A stretch of DNA of 64,000 bases from JAXMHQ01 sp046346665 (GCA_046346665.1 JAXMHQ010000020.1:37687-101686); one strand, 5' to 3'. Positions 26,997 through 35,648 are shown, counted from the stretch's first letter. Notes: generated by a model not told the origin, from the sequence alone. Numbers and translations are program-made.

Positions 26997-27091
26997 AAGG
27001 CAGTCGAGGGTCGAGAGCCGAGAGCCCGCCGGACGCCACGTCCACGCGCAAGCGTCAGGCCCTCGACCCTCGACCTTCGCCTTTCGACTCT
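26975..27091. repeat. Word hairpin, 7-nt period
   Basis: It begins with AGGCAGAAGGCGGAATGTAG, which supplies the stop codon of the radical SAM gene. Then GTCGAGGGTCGAGAGCCGAG (from 27003) pairs with CCCTCGACCCTCGACCTTCG (from 27060). Confidence 0.8.
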
Positions 27092-27102
27092 TCCGACGCG
27101 GG

Positions 27103-27130
27103 TTGATTTGTGCTCTCAAATGCATAGAAT
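27103..27130 (+). promoter_or_regulatory. Putative sigma-70-like promoter
   Basis: TTGATT, 16-bp spacer, TAGAAT. The ATG at 27137 follows 6 nt after the -10 box, so the transcript would be leaderless. Confidence 0.45.
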
Positions 27131-27136
27131 AAGCCC

Positions 27137-27304
27137 ATGAAATTCCTTGGCGCAGTCCTGGCTCATGCGTTGATTGCCTTCGTTTTGGTCTGGGGCATCC
27201 TGCTTGCCGTCGGCGGCAATTACTGGCTGCTCGCCACGGGCGCGGCGGTTTACCTGCTCATCCTGATCAAGGCCGGCTGCCTCCCGCCCACCCAGGCGCA
27301 TTGA
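27137..27304 (+). CDS. Small two-helix membrane protein
   Basis: 55 residues: MKFLGAVLAHALIAFVLVWG, then GNYWLLATGAAVYLLILIKA and a short tail. Two hydrophobic helices separated by a Gly-Gly-Asn turn indicate an inner-membrane hairpin. The stop overlaps the TTG that could start the dtd gene (TTGA), so the genes are coupled. Similar tiny membrane proteins occur in many verrucomicrobia, but no function can be given. Confidence 0.65.
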   Translation: MKFLGAVLAHALIAFVLVWGILLAVGGNYWLLATGAAVYLLILIKAGCLPPTQAH

Positions 27305-27771
27305 CCGGCTCCCGCTGCGTGCGCGCCGTCCTTCAACGCGTCTCCGAAGCCTCCGTCACCTTCGCGGATCTTCCCACACGATCCATCCGGCACGGACTGG
27401 TGGTGCTCGTGGCCGTGGAACCGCCCGATACACCGGCCGACATCGAATGGCTGTCGGGTAAAATCGTCCGGGCACGAATTTTCGACGACGAACAGGGCGT
27501 GATGAACCGGTCCGTGCAGGAGATCGGCGGCGACATCCTGGTCGTCAGCCAGTTCACGCTGTTTGCGAGCACGCGCAAGGGCAATCGCCCGTCCTACAGC
27601 CGATCGGCCCCGCCGGAGTTCGCCCGGCCGCAGTATGAAGCTTTTGTGGCGCGCGTGGCGCAGGACCTGGGCCGGCCGGTGGTCACCGGAGAATTTGGAG
27701 CGCAAATGCGCATTCACCTGGTCAACGAAGGACCCGTCACGCTCATCATCGATTCCCGCTTGAAAGAATGA
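27301..27771 (+). CDS. dtd: D-aminoacyl-tRNA deacylase
   Basis: 156 residues from TTG 27301, or 150 from GTG 27319, which would match the usual start (VRAVLQRVSEASV). It removes D-amino acids (and Gly from tRNA-Ala) mischarged on tRNA. SQFTLFASTRKGNRPSYSRS is the catalytic region with the conserved SQFTL, and NEGPVTLIIDS is the C-terminal GP motif used in cross-subunit recognition. PPEFARPQYEAFV matches the family spacing. It sits in a tight run with the micro membrane protein before and DUF423 after (ATGA overlap). Confidence 0.92.
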   Translation: MTGSRCVRAVLQRVSEASVTFADLPTRSIRHGLVVLVAVEPPDTPADIEWLSGKIVRARIFDDEQGVMNRSVQEIGGDILVVSQFTLFASTRKGNRPSYSRSAPPEFARPQYEAFVARVAQDLGRPVVTGEFGAQMRIHLVNEGPVTLIIDSRLKE

Positions 27772-28160
27772 AAACCGAATCCGACGGCCTCCGCCGCGCT
27801 CTGCAAATCACCGCGTTCACCGGTTTCTCCGGGGTGGCGCTCGGGGCATTTGGGGCGCATGGACTGAGACACCTGCTGGAGCAGAACGGCACGGCGGCGA
27901 TTTGGGAGAAGGCCGTTTTTTACCAACTGGTCCATGCCGTGGGGATGCTGGCGCTCCTGGCGTTCCGCCCGTTTCCGCGAGGACCCTGGACCTGCTGGCT
28001 GGCCGGCATCGCGGTGTTTTCTGGCTCGTTGTATGTGCTCGCCTGGACGGGGATCCGATGGCTGGGTGCGATCACACCGTTAGGCGGTGTGTCGCTTCTG
28101 GCCGGCTGGCTCTGGCTGGCCTGGGCGGCGGCCCGGCCCGGGAATTCGCCGGAGAGTTGA
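27768..28160 (+). CDS. DUF423 family membrane protein
   Basis: 130 residues with four hydrophobic helices. GFSGVALGAFGAHGLRHLL and EKAVFYQLVHAVGMLAL near the N-terminus, FSGSLYVLAWTGIRWLG and ITPLGGVSLLAGWLWLA near the C-terminus are the standard DUF423 (YgdD-like) segments. It lies in the cytoplasmic membrane; function unknown. The ATG overlaps the dtd stop (ATGA), and a pseudopilin starts 42 bp later. Confidence 0.88.
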   Translation: MKTESDGLRRALQITAFTGFSGVALGAFGAHGLRHLLEQNGTAAIWEKAVFYQLVHAVGMLALLAFRPFPRGPWTCWLAGIAVFSGSLYVLAWTGIRWLGAITPLGGVSLLAGWLWLAWAAARPGNSPES

Positions 28161-28201
28161 TTCGGTTTGCCTGGGGTGGGTTTTTCGGTTACAAGACCGG
28201 A

Positions 28202-28825
28202 ATGAGGCCGACCCGGCCGATCCTTTTCCTCTCCCGCGATTTTGACGCGGGATTCGGCATGATCGAAATGCTCGCCGTGATCGCGATTGTGCTGCTCCTG
28301 ACGGTTTTGATCTGGAAACCCCGCTTCACCTCGGCCGCCCAGCGCCAGCGCGCCACCTGCGCGGACCAGCTTCAGAAAATCCACCTCGCCTTGGAACTCT
28401 ACGCGCAGGACAGCCGTGGCGGGTTTCCCACGAACACCGCCGCCCGCGTCCCGGAAGACGCCCTGAGGCTCCTGGTTCCGCAATATTGCTCCGATATCGG
28501 CCTGTTCCTATGCCCCGGACAGCCCCCGCGGCATGCTCCGTCCGCCACGGACGTTTTCCATTCGGATTATGCCTATTACATGGGCCGGCGTGCGGGAGAT
28601 GTTACCGACGCGATCCTGACGGACGCGCAGGTCAATGACGCCGCCAAGGGCGCGGGCCAGTTGCTGTTTTCAGCGGATGGCAAGGCGCCTGGAAACAATC
28701 ACTCGGACGGGGGCGGCAATGTGCTGTTCGTGGACGGGCACGTGGAAGCCAGCCCGCCGCGGGCGGCTTTTCCCCTGCCCCTCCAGCCTGGCGTGGTGCT
28801 GCTGAATCCGAAACCGCAACCCTGA
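28202..28825 (+). CDS. Pseudopilin-like protein with terminal DGHVE motif
   Basis: 207 residues from ATG 28202. The prepilin signature is atypical: DAGFGMIEMLAVIAIVLLL, with Phe-Gly-Met-Ile-Glu where FTLIE is usual, but Gly before the cleavage site and Glu at +5 are kept. RATCADQLQKIHLALELYAQ and the end NVLFVDGHVEASPP place it with the H-X9-DG pseudopilins. It ends 6 bp before the zinc-finger/PQQ membrane protein gene, so the two are likely co-transcribed. Confidence 0.8.
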   Translation: MRPTRPILFLSRDFDAGFGMIEMLAVIAIVLLLTVLIWKPRFTSAAQRQRATCADQLQKIHLALELYAQDSRGGFPTNTAARVPEDALRLLVPQYCSDIGLFLCPGQPPRHAPSATDVFHSDYAYYMGRRAGDVTDAILTDAQVNDAAKGAGQLLFSADGKAPGNNHSDGGGNVLFVDGHVEASPPRAAFPLPLQPGVVLLNPKPQP

Positions 28826-28831
28826 TCGGCC

Positions 28832-31159
28832 ATGAAACTGCAATGTCCCTGCGGCGCGAAATATTCCTTCGAAACCTCGCCCGTCATGGCGTATCGCCCT
28901 GTGCAGTTCATCTGCCCGGCCTGCGGGCTGGATTCCTCCGAATTCGTCAACCAACTGATCCGCCAGGAACTCGGACCGGCGCCCGCGCTCGGACCCGAAC
29001 CCGACGCCGCTCTCCCGGAACCCGCCCCGGCTCCAGTCGCCGCCGGCGATGAATCCACCCCGGCCCCGGCCCCGGTCGTCCGCCAGGTGAAGCGGGTGCA
29101 ACCCGCCGAGCCTTCCACCGGCAACACCGTGCGGGTGCAGCAATGCTCCAGGCACCCGGGCCAGGTCGCCGCCGAAAAATGCCGCGTCTGCCAGAAACCC
29201 ATCTGCCCGCAGTGCATGGAGCTGTTCGGATACGTCTGCTCCCCGCTCTGCAAGTCGAAGGCGGAGGCGCAGGGCATCGACATCCCCGCCTTCGCCGGCA
29301 CCCGCGCAGCCCGCACCCTCCAGTTCGGGCGCAAACTCCGCCTGGCCGTGCTCGGCCTCTGCGCCCTCGTTGCCGCGCTGCTCGGCGGCTGGGGCTGGTA
29401 CGCCTGGCGCGCCTCACATCTCACCGTGAATTATTCCGTCCGGTTCGATTACAGCGCCGAATCCGGCAAGGCCGCGTTCTGCGACACGAACCAGATCGTA
29501 TTTCTCCACGGCGATGTGCTGGCCCGGCACGACACAAAAACCGGCGAAGCAATCTGGTCGCGGCAGCTCATCGATCGCAAGAAACTGTCGGAAGAGCTGG
29601 AACAACTGCGAAAGATCGAGGGGAACGACCTGTTCCGGTTCAAGCCGGATCCCGACAAGAGCGACCTGGACACGCTGCTGGACGAGGAATCGGCCGCGCT
29701 CGGCCTGCGGGTGGTGGGGCGCAACATTTGGGTGCTGACGGAGGAGCGGGTGGTGCGCTACAACTGGGACACCGGCAAGCCGGACAAGGAAATCGCGTTC
29801 GCCAAACCTTACGCCCCCCTGGTTCCGGTGGGCAACGAACTCCTGACGCTCCAGCCGGGTCCGGAGGGGCAGCAGTCGATTTTGCACATCGACCTGGCCA
29901 GCGGCGAAACGAAGCAGGAAATCATTCCAGGCACTACGGCCGCGGCCAAATCCAGGCCGCCGCCGGTGCCGAAACCCGCCCCGAGAACCAACCCCGGGCC
30001 GAAGCCGCTTGACCCGGCGCGTGTGGCCGAGATGGTGGGCAACATGTCCTACCCCGCGCGCATCGCGCTGCCTGCGACACTTGGAAACGAATGGATGAAC
30101 GAACGCATCTCGGCCGAACTTGAGGATCCGGAGCCGGCCGCGGCCCCCCGCACGCCAAGCAAGGAACCCGCGATGATTGCGCTGATCCCGACTGAAACGG
30201 GCTACGTGGAATTCTCGCGGCGGATGCTGGAGGCGCGCTACACCGAGCGCAAAGCCATGAAGGATGCGCCCTCGAAGACCAGCATCGACGGCGAGTTGAC
30301 CGTTTCAAAGACCGCCGAGGCCGCGAACGAGATTCTCAATGAAATCCAGCGCAGCCGCGGCGGCGACACCATCACGGAAAACAACAGCCTGTACGAAGTC
30401 GGCATCCGCTGCCCGGGCGACAAGGACGCGCCGCCCTGGACGGGCCAGGTGTCGGGGCCGCCGGATATTTTCCTTCTGAAAACCGTCCGGGTGATCGCTG
30501 CGGGCAAGAGCATCACCGTGCTGGATCACCACAACCGCAAGCTCTGGCAGGCGGAACTGTCGAACCGCCTGCCCGAAGGCATGCGCTATTACCGCGCGAC
30601 GGGCACGGCGGGCGAAGGACTGTGCGCCGAGCACGGCGGCGCGCTCTACGTCGCCGACCAGGCCATGCTCACCGCGTTCGACCTGCAGACCGGAAAAGTC
30701 CGGTGGCGCCTGCCGTCGGTTGGAACCGAGGGGCTTTTCTTCGACGACCGCGGCAATCTTTACGTCAACACCACCACCGCCAGCCCCGAAAGCGTCAAGT
30801 TTTCGAACCAGATCGACATCAATCGCAACGACCGGCCGGTGATTTTCAAGGTGGACCCCGCGAACGGCCGCGTCTTGTGGTCAACCACCCTCAGCGGGTA
30901 TGTCCAGTATGTGTCAGGTCCCTACCTCTACACGGTGCAATCCCACCGGGCGAGCGCGCGCGAGCTGGAGGACAGCATTTACCGGGTGGGCCCCACAAAA
31001 ACATCCTTTGTCACGATCACGAGGCTCAACCCGGCGACCGGGAAGCCGTTGTGGGTCCATTCGCAGCCGCGCGGCCCGCTGGATGTGCGGTTCGACAAAA
31101 ACCGCGTGGAGATTGTGTTTCGAAAGGAAGTGCAGGTGCTGTCGACACTCGTTCTTTAA
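28832..31159 (+). CDS. Membrane-anchored protein with zinc ribbon, B-box-like finger and PQQ-type beta-propeller
   Basis: 775 residues. An N-terminal zinc ribbon uses Cys5, Cys7, Cys28 and Cys31. A Pro/Ala-rich linker (45-100) follows. A B-box-like finger uses Cys105, His108, Cys117, Cys120, Cys125, Cys128, Cys136 and Cys140. One transmembrane helix spans about 170-192 (LAVLGLCALVAALLGGWGWY). The outer part has PQQ-like blades (FCDTNQIVFLHGDVLARHDT, TAFDLQTGKVRWRLP, IFKVDPANGRVLW), interrupted by a Pro-rich insert near 370-390. The layout suggests a cytoplasmic zinc module reporting on an external propeller; this is inference. It is followed by a 7-nt-word hairpin. Confidence 0.75.
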   Translation: MKLQCPCGAKYSFETSPVMAYRPVQFICPACGLDSSEFVNQLIRQELGPAPALGPEPDAALPEPAPAPVAAGDESTPAPAPVVRQVKRVQPAEPSTGNTVRVQQCSRHPGQVAAEKCRVCQKPICPQCMELFGYVCSPLCKSKAEAQGIDIPAFAGTRAARTLQFGRKLRLAVLGLCALVAALLGGWGWYAWRASHLTVNYSVRFDYSAESGKAAFCDTNQIVFLHGDVLARHDTKTGEAIWSRQLIDRKKLSEELEQLRKIEGNDLFRFKPDPDKSDLDTLLDEESAALGLRVVGRNIWVLTEERVVRYNWDTGKPDKEIAFAKPYAPLVPVGNELLTLQPGPEGQQSILHIDLASGETKQEIIPGTTAAAKSRPPPVPKPAPRTNPGPKPLDPARVAEMVGNMSYPARIALPATLGNEWMNERISAELEDPEPAAAPRTPSKEPAMIALIPTETGYVEFSRRMLEARYTERKAMKDAPSKTSIDGELTVSKTAEAANEILNEIQRSRGGDTITENNSLYEVGIRCPGDKDAPPWTGQVSGPPDIFLLKTVRVIAAGKSITVLDHHNRKLWQAELSNRLPEGMRYYRATGTAGEGLCAEHGGALYVADQAMLTAFDLQTGKVRWRLPSVGTEGLFFDDRGNLYVNTTTASPESVKFSNQIDINRNDRPVIFKVDPANGRVLWSTTLSGYVQYVSGPYLYTVQSHRASARELEDSIYRVGPTKTSFVTITRLNPATGKPLWVHSQPRGPLDVRFDKNRVEIVFRKEVQVLSTLVL

Positions 31160-31160
31160 A

Positions 31161-31287
31161 GGCAGAAGGCAGAATGTAGAATGCAAAAACGGGAGATTTT
31201 AGCCGGCAACGGCAGTTGGCAGAGGTTCCGGGATTTGACTTGCCCGGTTTCCGCATTCTGCATTCTGCATTCGACCTTCTGCCTTTC
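31161..31287. repeat. Word hairpin, 7-nt period
   Basis: Left arm GGCAGAA, GGCAGAA, TGTAGAA, TGC; right arm CATTCTG, CATTCTG, CATTCGA, CCTTCTG, CCT. It starts 2 bp after the stop at 31159. The left-arm words equal those at 25239 and 26975. Confidence 0.8.
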
Positions 31288-31305
31288 CGTGTGCGACCCT
31301 GAAGC

Positions 31306-31953
31306 ATGAACGAATCCGGGAACTCCTCATCGCCGCCCATCCCGTTGTGGACGGAATGCCGTCCTTCGCCGATTCACGGCCTGGGGCTGGTGGCGCGGCA
31401 GCCGGTGCCCGCCGGCACCCGGCTGCTGGAATATGTCGGGGAACGCATCTCGAAACAGGAATCGCTGAAGCGCTGCGAACAGCAGAACAACTACATCTTC
31501 AGCCTGGACGACGAGCACGACCTGGACGGGAACGTGCCGGGGAACGAGGCGCGCTGGATCAATCACAGTTGCCGGCCGAACTGCGAGGCGGTGCTGGAGG
31601 AGGGGCGGATCTGGATTGTGGCGGTGCGGGACATCGCGGCGGGGGAGGAGATCACATTTAATTACGGTTACGACCTGGTTGATTTCGAGGAGCATCCGTG
31701 CCGGTGCGGCGCGCCCGGATGCGCGGGTTACATGGTGGACGAGGCGTTTTTCGACGCGGTGCGGTCCCGGGGGCGGCACTCGGTAAAACAGCGGAGCCAC
31801 TCCGGGATTGACGGGACGCCGGTCTTTGTTACAAATAGCCTTGTCCGTTCAAATGACTCAGTGTGTTGGTGTCAGAAGACAGATGTCAGCGAACCCATCA
31901 AACGACATTCAGTGATCCTGCCAGTGCAGTCCTCCCACTCCCAGTTTCTTTGA
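31306..31953 (+). CDS. SET-domain protein (lysine methyltransferase type)
   Basis: 215 residues. SET core: SPIHGLGLVARQPVPAGTRL (SET-N), GNEARWINHSCRPNCEA with NHSC at 86-89, GEEITFNYGYD with the catalytic Tyr120, and a post-SET zinc motif Cys132-Arg-Cys134-x4-Cys139. This is the S-adenosylmethionine-dependent protein lysine methyltransferase fold common in eukaryotes and found in some bacteria. The target is unknown; histone-like or ribosomal proteins are possible. The last ~55 residues (after GRHSVKQRSHSGIDG) have no family resemblance and may be read-through past an old stop. It is followed 15 bp later by the RRM protein. Confidence 0.88.
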   Translation: MNESGNSSSPPIPLWTECRPSPIHGLGLVARQPVPAGTRLLEYVGERISKQESLKRCEQQNNYIFSLDDEHDLDGNVPGNEARWINHSCRPNCEAVLEEGRIWIVAVRDIAAGEEITFNYGYDLVDFEEHPCRCGAPGCAGYMVDEAFFDAVRSRGRHSVKQRSHSGIDGTPVFVTNSLVRSNDSVCWCQKTDVSEPIKRHSVILPVQSSHSQFL

Positions 31954-31968
31954 GCAGACAACCGTATT

Positions 31969-32286
31969 ATGAATCCAACCAGGCTCTTTGTCGGAAACCT
32001 TTCCTATCAAACCATGGAGAACGATCTGCAGGATTATTTCTCCCAGGTTGGGGTGGTGAGTTCGGTGAATCTGATGCTGGACAAGATGACAGGAAAGTCC
32101 CGCGGATTTGCCTTCGTTGAGTTTGCGAATCCGGATGACGCGAACAAGGCGATCGAGCAATTCCACAACAAGGATTTCCAGGGCCGCGCCCTGACGGTGA
32201 ACATCGCGCGTCCGCGCGAAGAACGCGCGCCGCAGCAGCGCTGGGGCGGCGGCCAGGGCGACTACGAGCGCCGCGAGCGCCGCTAA
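31969..32286 (+). CDS. RRM-type RNA-binding protein
   Basis: 105 residues. One RNA recognition motif: RNP2 LFVGNL (6-11) and RNP1 KSRGFAFVEF (43-52), then a short tail rich in Arg, Gly and Gln (QRWGGGQGDYERRERR). Small RRM proteins of this type are common in cyanobacteria and verrucomicrobia and bind single-stranded RNA, often in cold adaptation. A strong intrinsic terminator follows 19 bp after the stop. Confidence 0.93.
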   Translation: MNPTRLFVGNLSYQTMENDLQDYFSQVGVVSSVNLMLDKMTGKSRGFAFVEFANPDDANKAIEQFHNKDFQGRALTVNIARPREERAPQQRWGGGQGDYERRERR

Positions 32287-32305
32287 GCGCCTTCGGTTTC
32301 AACCA

Positions 32306-32341
32306 ACGGGCCGGGTCCTTGCTGCCCCGGCCCGTTTTGTT
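32306..32341 (+). terminator. Intrinsic terminator after the RRM gene
   Basis: ACGGGCCGGG, 10-nt loop, CCCGGCCCGT, then TTTGTTTG. Ten-base-pair perfect stem. Confidence 0.88.
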
Positions 32342-32429
32342 TGTCCGTAGATTTCGTGGATCGACGCAGATGATCTGCGATATCTGCGGATGGCTTTTCG
32401 GGGGGCGGCTGCGACGGCCAGTTTTGGAT

Positions 32430-32457
32430 TTGACACCCGGGGCCCCGCATTTATCTT
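32430..32457 (+). promoter_or_regulatory. Putative promoter for 32472
   Basis: TTGACA (full match), 16-bp GC-rich spacer, TATCTT; start codon 14 nt later. Confidence 0.45.
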
Positions 32458-32471
32458 GAACTGACAATTTT

Positions 32472-32885
32472 ATGGCTGAAAACGTTCCGAATACTCCGAC
32501 CGGCGCTGTTCCCCCGAAAAAAGAAACCGGCAAGGTCCAGCCCAAGAAGGAAACCGTCCGTATCAATCTGCCTCCGAAGCCGTCCGCAGCCCCGACGATC
32601 AAGCTGCCCACGCTGCCGCCCGGCGGTCCGACGGGCGCTCCCGGAATCGCACCCGCTCCCGCCGCGGCCGCTCCCGCGGCCGCTGCCGCGCCTGCCGCCG
32701 CCGCGCCCCGAACCGGCGCTGCCGCCCCGGTCGCCCAGCGCCAGGCCGCCGCGCCCCAGCGCGCCGCCGCTCCCGCGAGAACCGCTCTCAGCCCGGTGGA
32801 CACCATCCTCGCCATCGCCGCCGCCGTCGCCGGCCTCGCCGCCGTCGGCTCCACGGTCTACCTCGCGTTCATGGTCCTCCAGTAA
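32472..32885 (+). CDS. Ala/Pro-rich protein with C-terminal membrane anchor
   Basis: 137 residues. Residues 1-50 are rich in Pro, Lys and Thr (PKKETGKVQPKKETVRINLP), then an Ala/Pro run to about 105, and one hydrophobic helix at 110-137 (DTILAIAAAVAGLAAVGSTV). There is no signal peptide, so it should be tail-anchored with the Pro-rich part in the cytoplasm. It stands 39 bp ahead of thioredoxin and probably shares its transcript. Function unknown. Confidence 0.65.
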   Translation: MAENVPNTPTGAVPPKKETGKVQPKKETVRINLPPKPSAAPTIKLPTLPPGGPTGAPGIAPAPAAAAPAAAAAPAAAAPRTGAAAPVAQRQAAAPQRAAAPARTALSPVDTILAIAAAVAGLAAVGSTVYLAFMVLQ

Positions 32886-32924
32886 AACGGAATCACAGCA
32901 CTCACGTCCGCCGAATCCATCGTT

Positions 32925-33257
32925 ATGGCATCCCCGAAGATTTCCACGCTGACCCAGGATAATTTCGCCGCCGAAGTCCTGCAGTCGGCCACGCCCGTCC
33001 TCGTCGATTTCTGGGCGGAATGGTGCGGCCCCTGCAAAATGATCGCCCCCATCCTCGACGAACTCGCCGACGAATACGACGGGCGCGTCAAGATCGGCAA
33101 GGTCAATATCGACGAACAGCAATCCGTCGCCGCCGAATACGGCATCCGCGCCATCCCCACCCTGCTCCTCTTCAACAAGGGCCAGGTCGCCGACCAGATC
33201 GTCGGGCTCCGCAGCAAACGCGATCTCAAAGCCAGCTTCGACCGCGTCGCGGGTTGA
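32925..33257 (+). CDS. trxA: Thioredoxin
   Basis: 110 residues, standard length. The active site is Trp33-Cys34-Gly-Pro-Cys37-Lys in VDFWAEWCGPCKMIAP. The cis-proline lies in GIRAIPTLLLF and the buried Asp region precedes the active site. A cytoplasmic disulfide reductase working with thioredoxin reductase, which is not in the window. It is preceded by the Ala/Pro-rich anchored protein and followed by 121 bp with a small palindrome (CCGCAATC/GATTGCGG at about 33311-33330). Confidence 0.94.
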   Translation: MASPKISTLTQDNFAAEVLQSATPVLVDFWAEWCGPCKMIAPILDELADEYDGRVKIGKVNIDEQQSVAAEYGIRAIPTLLLFNKGQVADQIVGLRSKRDLKASFDRVAG

Positions 33258-33378
33258 TCGTCCCCCGATCCCGATCCGCGATCTCACCATCGCGGCTACT
33301 CCGCCCCCGTCGCCGCAATCGTCAGATTGCGGAGCACCTCGGATTTCGTTTGGATTTTACCGCCTTCTGTGGCTAGGT

Positions 33379-34410
33379 GTGCCGGTGATCTTCACGCCAG
33401 GACAGCTCAATCGCCGGTCCGAGTTCTATTACCAACTCGGCTCCACCCTGGGTGCCGGCGTGCCGATCATCCAGGCCTTCGAAATGGCCGCGCGCCATCC
33501 CGGCGCCCGCGGCGCCCGCACCGAAATCCGAACCGTCATCGAACACCTCAAAGCCGGCCTGTCCCTGGGCGACAGCCTTGAGCGCACCCCCGGCTGGCTC
33601 CCGGAATTCGACGTCGCCCTGCTCGGCGCCGGGGAGACCTCCGGCCGGCTCGACACCAGTTTCCGGCTGTTGTCGGAATATTACGCGTCCAGGGCAAAGA
33701 TCATTCGGGACACGCTGGTAGGTTTGCTGGTGACAGTGGCGACGTTTCATGTGTTCCTGCTCGTTTTTCCGATCAACGACCTGACAGGTTTTGCGCAGGC
33801 GATTCTGGCGGGTGATTATCTCCGGTGCGTGCCGTATTTGGCCCGCAAGCTGGCGATTTTCGGGACGTTTTACGGATTGATTTTCCTGGGCATTTACGCC
33901 TGCCAGGGGCAGCGCGGGGAAGCGTGGCGCACGGTGCTGGAATCCGTGACGGACCTGGCTCCCCTGCTTCGGACCGCCCGAAAGTACCTGGCGCTGTCGC
34001 GTCTTTGCGCGGCACTCGACGCCACCACCAACGCGGGGGTGAACATCGTGCAAGCCTGGAGCCTCGCCACGGCGGCGGCGGGGTCGCCCTCGCTCAAGCG
34101 CGTCGTGGCCGGTTGGAAACGGCACCTCGAGACGGGCGCCACGCCGGCGGAGATGGTGGCCCGAAGCGGGTATTTCCCGGAGATGTTCGTGACGCTCTAC
34201 GCGACGGGCGAGAAGAGCGGGAGCCTGGAGGAAGCGTTGCGCCGGATGCAGCAATATTACCAGGAGGAAGGAACGCGCACCCTCAGGCTGTTCACGCGCG
34301 TGCTCAACGCGCTGATCTACGGCAGTGTTGCCGTCCTGACCGGCTGGAACATCATCCGGTTCTGGCTCAATTATTACAATAACCTGACCAACACCCTGGA
34401 CGGCGTATGA
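33379..34410 (+). CDS. Type II secretion system F (GspF/PilC) family protein
   Basis: 343 residues from GTG 33379 (a second GTG lies two codons on). Two T2SSF repeats: residues about 10-130 (FYYQLGSTLGAGVPIIQAFE, GLSLGDSLERTPGWLPEFDVALLGAGETSGRLDTSF) and 200-325 (LSRLCAALDATTNAGVNIVQ, ATGEKSGSLEEALRRM). Hydrophobic helices lie at about 120-135, 170-190 and 310-330. The inner-membrane platform protein of type II secretion or type IV pili. It stands apart from the main pilus operon (39089-43741), which lacks an F gene, so it may serve that machine. The aminotransferase gene overlaps its stop by ATGA. Confidence 0.82.
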   Translation: MPVIFTPGQLNRRSEFYYQLGSTLGAGVPIIQAFEMAARHPGARGARTEIRTVIEHLKAGLSLGDSLERTPGWLPEFDVALLGAGETSGRLDTSFRLLSEYYASRAKIIRDTLVGLLVTVATFHVFLLVFPINDLTGFAQAILAGDYLRCVPYLARKLAIFGTFYGLIFLGIYACQGQRGEAWRTVLESVTDLAPLLRTARKYLALSRLCAALDATTNAGVNIVQAWSLATAAAGSPSLKRVVAGWKRHLETGATPAEMVARSGYFPEMFVTLYATGEKSGSLEEALRRMQQYYQEEGTRTLRLFTRVLNALIYGSVAVLTGWNIIRFWLNYYNNLTNTLDGV

Positions 34411-35564
34411 CAATCGCGGAACTGCACCAGAACGAGGAACTGCGCCGGCACGAATTCCCGGTCGCCCGCGACAAGATCTTCCTCGCGCACGCCGGCGTCT
34501 GCCCGCTGCCGCGGCGCGTGTGCCAGGCGATCTCGGATTACGCGGCGGAAGCGGCCACGGGGGACCAGGAGAAGTTCGTTTTTCCGGAAATCCTCGACGA
34601 AGGGCGGAGGCTTGCCGCCGGACTGCTGGGCTGCCGGCCGGGGGAAATCGCCTTTGTCGGCCCCACCTCGCTCGCCCTCAGTTTTGTCGCCTCGGGGTTG
34701 AAATTCCGCCGGGGCGACAACGTGCTGGTCTACTTTGACGATTACCCGTCCAACGTGTATCCGTGGATGGCCCTGGCTGAACAGGGCGTCGAGGTGCGGC
34801 TCATGAACACCCGCAGCCTCGGCGAGATCCGCGTGCGCGACGTCATCGGGCAGGTCGATGAAAACACCCGGCTCGTCGCGCTGGCATCGTGCCATTTCAT
34901 CAGCGGTTATCGCATCGACATCCCCGCCATCGGCGCCTGGCTGCGAAGCCGGGGGATCCTGTTCTGCGTCGACGGCATCCAGACGCTCGGCGCCTTCCCG
35001 ACCACCGTGGAGCACGTGGATTTCCTGGCGGCCGATGCGCACAAATGGCTGCTGGGCCCCTGCGCCGCGGGTCTGCTCTATGTGCGCGAGGCGGTTCAGC
35101 CGGCGCTCAATCCGCCCGTCCACGGATGGCACAACGTCCGGTGCCCCGATTTCGTGGCTCAGGAACAGATTGAATTCAGGAAAGACGCGCGAAAATTCGA
35201 GGCCGGCACTCACAACCTGCTCGGGTTGGTCGGACTGATGGCCTCCATACGGCTGCTCCAGGAAATCGGGATCGAGGCCATCGCGGCCGACCTCGTCCGG
35301 AAACGGAACTGGCTGGTGCCGGAACTGGTCGCGCGGGGATTCACCGTGCTTCAGGCCGACGCCCCCGAGGGCAGCCGGAGCGGGATTGTGTCCGTGTCGC
35401 ATCCGGCCCGCGACCTCGCGGCGTTGCAGGCGCAACTGGCGGAACAGCGGGTGATGACATCGCTGCGCGTGGCGCGCGGCGGCCGCAAGTTTCTGCGCAT
35501 ATCCCCCCATTTCTACAACACCGACGCCGAGCTGCGGCGATTCCTGGAGCTGCTGCCGGCGTGA
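34407..35564 (+). CDS. Class V aminotransferase (cysteine desulfurase-like)
   Basis: 385 residues, PLP fold type I. The internal aldimine lysine is Lys213 in AADAHKWLLGPCAAG. The cofactor Asp189 lies in FCVDGIQTLGAFP, and VALASCHFISGYRIDI gives the stacking region. The active-site cysteine loop of true cysteine desulfurases near the C-terminus is not evident, so it is more likely a selenocysteine-lyase-like or kynureninase-like class V enzyme. Cytoplasmic. It overlaps the GspF-like gene by 4 bp (ATGA), an odd partnership that suggests operon growth more than joint function. Confidence 0.82.
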   Translation: MTIAELHQNEELRRHEFPVARDKIFLAHAGVCPLPRRVCQAISDYAAEAATGDQEKFVFPEILDEGRRLAAGLLGCRPGEIAFVGPTSLALSFVASGLKFRRGDNVLVYFDDYPSNVYPWMALAEQGVEVRLMNTRSLGEIRVRDVIGQVDENTRLVALASCHFISGYRIDIPAIGAWLRSRGILFCVDGIQTLGAFPTTVEHVDFLAADAHKWLLGPCAAGLLYVREAVQPALNPPVHGWHNVRCPDFVAQEQIEFRKDARKFEAGTHNLLGLVGLMASIRLLQEIGIEAIAADLVRKRNWLVPELVARGFTVLQADAPEGSRSGIVSVSHPARDLAALQAQLAEQRVMTSLRVARGGRKFLRISPHFYNTDAELRRFLELLPA

Positions 35565-35648
35565 TCTGCTCCTGCGGGAGGAGCGAGCCGTGAGAGTCAC
35601 CCGCCGGGGAGTTGTTGGACTCGCACAGCTCGTCCCTCCGGTTGCTAT

